A DNA stretch of 64,000 nt from Azotobacter beijerinckii (GTDB taxonomy: Bacteria > Pseudomonadota > Gammaproteobacteria > Pseudomonadales > Pseudomonadaceae): NCBI RefSeq assembly GCF_900110885.1, contig NZ_FOFJ01000002.1, positions 62,001 to 126,000 of the forward strand, written 5' to 3'. The translations under genes and the position numbers were made by a program. Below the pieces are notes generated by a model. The model had not been told where the DNA came from. It searched no databases and was given only the letters and a program-made list of their open reading frames with translations. Shown piece after piece: positions 61,511 to 64,000 of this stretch (position 1 is its first letter; the number at the start of each line of letters is the position of its first letter).

Positions 61511-64000
61511 ATGAAAAAAGCGCCCAGGCTTTCCAGAGCAACCCTCTGGACCTACGCCACCCTGCTCACCGGCCTGCTCTGCAGCGCCCTTGCCTCCTGG
61601 CACGTGTCGCGCAGCAACGAGGCGCAAACCCGGGAAGCCGTCGCGAAGGCGGCCAATCATGCGGCCGATACCGTGGTCGAACGCCTGTACCTTTACCAGT
61701 ACGGGGTCCGCGGTGCTCGCGGCATTATCGCCAGCGCCGGCGAACAGGCGATCAATCGCGAGCAGTTCCTCCGCTACAGCAAGACCCGCGATATCGATGT
61801 CGAGTTTCCCGGTGCACGTGGCTTCGGTTTCATTCGCCGGGTAGCGGAAGCCGACGAGGCGCGTTTCCTGGAGCAGGCTCGGGCCGACGGCAAGGCCGAT
61901 TTCACCATCCACCAGCTCACCTCCCACGCCGGTGAGCGCTATGTGACCCAGTACCTCGAGCCGGTCGAGCGCAATGGCCCGGCGATTGGCCTGGACATCG
62001 CCTCGGAAAGCAACCGGCTCGAGGCGGCCAATGCGGCCATGCGCTCGGGCGAGGCGCGCCTGACCGGCCCCATCACCCTGCTTCAGGCCAGCGGCAATCC
62101 GCTGCAGTCGTTCCTGATCCTGTTGCCGATCTACCGCACGGTGCAAACGCCAGCCAGTGTGGCAGACCGCGAGGCCGAGCTGTTCGGCTGGAGCTTTGCG
62201 CCGCTGGTGATGGAAGAAGTCCTGGCCAGCTTGCGGCTGGACAAGGCGCAGGTCCATCTGCGTCTGTACGACGTCACCGACGCGGGAAAGGCCGAGCAGT
62301 TCTACGATTCCGATGGCAGCCATTTGCCCGAACTCTTCACCGAAACTCTGCAACGCGAGTTGTTCGGCCGGCGCTGGCAGATCGAGTTCAGTGTCGGTCC
62401 GCTGTTCGTACAACAAATGCACCTGCCGTCGCCCGAGCTGGTGCTGCTGCTCGGTGGGCTGGTCAGCTTGCTGGCGGCAACCCTGGCCCGCGTGCTGGGC
62501 ATCAGCCAGCAACGCCGCCGGCAGATCGCTTCCGAGCAGGCACGGCTAGCGGCCATCGTCGAGGGGTCGGCCGATGCCATCATCGGCAAGAACCTCGTGG
62601 GGGTGGTCACCAGTTGGAACCATGGTGCCGAACACCTGTTCGGCTACACGACCGACGAAGCCCTGGGGCATCTCCTGAGCGATCTGGTGGTTCCGCGGGA
62701 ATTGCTGGCCGAGGAGGCCGATATCCTGGCGTGCATTGGCCGCGGTGAGCATGTGCAGTCTTTCGAGACCCGGCGCCGCTGTCGCGACGGTCATCCGATC
62801 GATGTTTCCGTTACCGTCTCGCCAATCTATGCGGGCAATGGGCAGGTGATAGGCGCCTCGACGACGGTGCGGGACATTTCCGCCCAGAAGGCCGCCGAGG
62901 CGCATATCCTCGAACTCAACTCCGGCCTGGAGGCGCAGGTAGCGCAACGCACGGCCGAGCTGCGCCAGCTCAACCTGCTGCTGGGCTCCGTGCTGCAATC
63001 CGCTTCCGAGGTGTCCATCATCGCCACCGACCTGGATGGCATGATCCGCATATTCAACCGTGGCGCCGAGCGCCTGCTGGGTTACCGCGCCGACGAGATG
63101 GTGGGCCAGTGCACTCCCATGCGGATTCACGAGAGCAACGAAGTGAGCGCTCGCAGCGCCGAGCTGAGCGCCGAACTCGGCAAGCCTGTCGAGGGTTTTC
63201 GGGTCTTCGTGTGTAAACCCGAGGTTGAGGGTTCGGAAAACCGCGAATGGACCTATGTGCGCAAGAACGGCACACGCTTTCCGGTCAGCCTGGTGGTCAC
63301 GGCCATGCGCGACGAGGCCGGCCAGGTCAGTGGCTACCTCGGCATTGCCGTGGACATCACCGAGCGCAAGGCCGCTGAACAGGAGCTGGCCGCCAGCCTG
63401 GCAACCACGCAGGCGATTCTCGACACGGCGATCAACCCGATCATCACCATCGATGCGCGGGGCATGGTGCGCTCGTTCAATCCTGCCGGCGAGCGAGTAT
63501 TCGGCTACCGCCGGGAAGAAGTGGTCGGGCACAACATCAAGATGCTCATGCCGGAGCCTTATCGCAGCGAGCACGATGGCTATATCGAACGCCACCTGCG
63601 CGAAGGCAGACCACGGCTGATCGGGATCGGCCGCGAGGTACTCGGCCAGCGCAAGGATGGTTCGGTGTTCCCCTTGCAGCTGTATGTCGGCGCCATGCTG
63701 GCGGCTGAAGAGCCGATGTTTGTCGGCGTCATCGCCGACATCACCCAGCAGCAGCAGCAACGCAGCGAGCTGATGGCGGCGCGCGACCAGTTGCTGATGG
63801 CCTCCGAGGTGGCCGAGCTGGGCATCTGGACCTGGACCCTTGCCGATGACTCGCTGCAGTGGAACGAGCGCATGCTCGAACTCTACGCCCTGCCATTGGA
63901 GCTGCGCGACAGCGGCCTGAACTACGGGCACTGGCGTTCGCGGGTGTATCCTGAAGACCTCGAAGCCACCGAGGCCTGCCTGCAGGCCGCGGTGGCGGGC
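61511..64000 (+). CDS. CHASE / multi-PAS membrane sensor, 3' truncated by the window
   Basis: Open from ATG 61511 to the window end, about 830 codons, with no stop. N-terminal membrane helix (about 9-28), a CHASE extracellular domain (GARGFGFIRRV, PITLLQASGNPLQSFLILLP in parts) and a second membrane helix (about 312-330). At least three PAS domains with PAC ends follow (IVEGSADAIIGKN; IIATDLDGMIRIFNRGAERL; IITIDARGMVRSFNPAGERV), and a fourth is starting. The third PAS has FixL-like MLMPEPYRSEHDGYIERHL. The output, histidine kinase or GGDEF/EAL, lies outside the window. High GC resumes here, so it probably does not belong to the operon upstream. Confidence 0.88.
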   Translation, partial: MKKAPRLSRATLWTYATLLTGLLCSALASWHVSRSNEAQTREAVAKAANHAADTVVERLYLYQYGVRGARGIIASAGEQAINREQFLRYSKTRDIDVEFPGARGFGFIRRVAEADEARFLEQARADGKADFTIHQLTSHAGERYVTQYLEPVERNGPAIGLDIASESNRLEAANAAMRSGEARLTGPITLLQASGNPLQSFLILLPIYRTVQTPASVADREAELFGWSFAPLVMEEVLASLRLDKAQVHLRLYDVTDAGKAEQFYDSDGSHLPELFTETLQRELFGRRWQIEFSVGPLFVQQMHLPSPELVLLLGGLVSLLAATLARVLGISQQRRRQIASEQARLAAIVEGSADAIIGKNLVGVVTSWNHGAEHLFGYTTDEALGHLLSDLVVPRELLAEEADILACIGRGEHVQSFETRRRCRDGHPIDVSVTVSPIYAGNGQVIGASTTVRDISAQKAAEAHILELNSGLEAQVAQRTAELRQLNLLLGSVLQSASEVSIIATDLDGMIRIFNRGAERLLGYRADEMVGQCTPMRIHESNEVSARSAELSAELGKPVEGFRVFVCKPEVEGSENREWTYVRKNGTRFPVSLVVTAMRDEAGQVSGYLGIAVDITERKAAEQELAASLATTQAILDTAINPIITIDARGMVRSFNPAGERVFGYRREEVVGHNIKMLMPEPYRSEHDGYIERHLREGRPRLIGIGREVLGQRKDGSVFPLQLYVGAMLAAEEPMFVGVIADITQQQQQRSELMAARDQLLMASEVAELGIWTWTLADDSLQWNERMLELYALPLELRDSGLNYGHWRSRVYPEDLEATEACLQAAVAG

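Overview
The window is high-GC DNA with the gene content of a gammaproteobacterium of the Pseudomonas/Azotobacter group. The signs are the glcCDEFG-glcB block, the xdhABC-guaD-puuE-uraD-alc-allA-puuD purine block, the mmsA-mmsB block, PhaJ/FadD1-type genes and REP-type hairpins. I do not assign a species. Two stretches, about 6.1-10.3 kb and 48.9-61.4 kb, are visibly richer in A/T and in AAA/AAT/ATA codons than the rest. Both carry polysaccharide genes and look horizontally acquired or fast-evolving.

Region 1 (1-12.1 kb) is surface glycan assembly. A truncated GT4 transferase is followed by PglC, PglD, PglE and PglF/WbpM homologues, a complete UDP-N,N'-diacetylbacillosamine pathway plus initiating phosphoglycosyltransferase. 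A 588-bp palindromic non-coding element splits the set. Then come four family-2 glycosyltransferases, three of them tandem paralogues, and a Wza-type export lipoprotein.

Region 2 (12.2-23.5 kb) is central carbon metabolism. The GlcC-controlled glycolate oxidase operon ends in malate synthase G. Two matching palindromes flank the glcC-glcD intergenic region. A convergent acyl-CoA ligase, a PhaJ-type hydratase and cytosine deaminase follow.

Region 3 (23.7-32.7 kb) is an organosulfur/sulfonate scavenging block. It has two orphan periplasmic binding proteins, a flavin monooxygenase, two TauD-type dioxygenases, a glutathione transferase, a Tas-type aldo/keto reductase and an SfnR-like sigma-54 activator. 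Three -24/-12 promoter matches precede its transcription units.

Region 4 (33-45 kb) is a full purine catabolic route. Adenine and guanine deaminases feed xanthine dehydrogenase (xdhABC). Urate then passes through PuuD, UraH, UraD, PuuE, Alc and AllA to glyoxylate, which the malate synthase of region 2 can consume. Region 5 (45.2-48.7 kb) is valine catabolism (mmsA, mmsB, hydroxyisobutyryl-CoA hydrolase).

Region 6 (49.4-61.4 kb) is the most unusual part: ten co-directional, mostly overlapping or closely spaced genes. They encode an Hpt protein, two DUF3131 paralogues, a probable envelope protein with a duplicated beta-rich domain, a GH3 glucosidase, a receiver-PP2C phosphatase, a STAS antagonist, an RsbW-like kinase, an acyltransferase and a cellulose-synthase-like GT2 with an altered QxxRW motif. 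It reads as an exopolysaccharide system with its own phosphorelay/partner-switch control and no PilZ domain. A CHASE-multi-PAS sensor runs off the right end.
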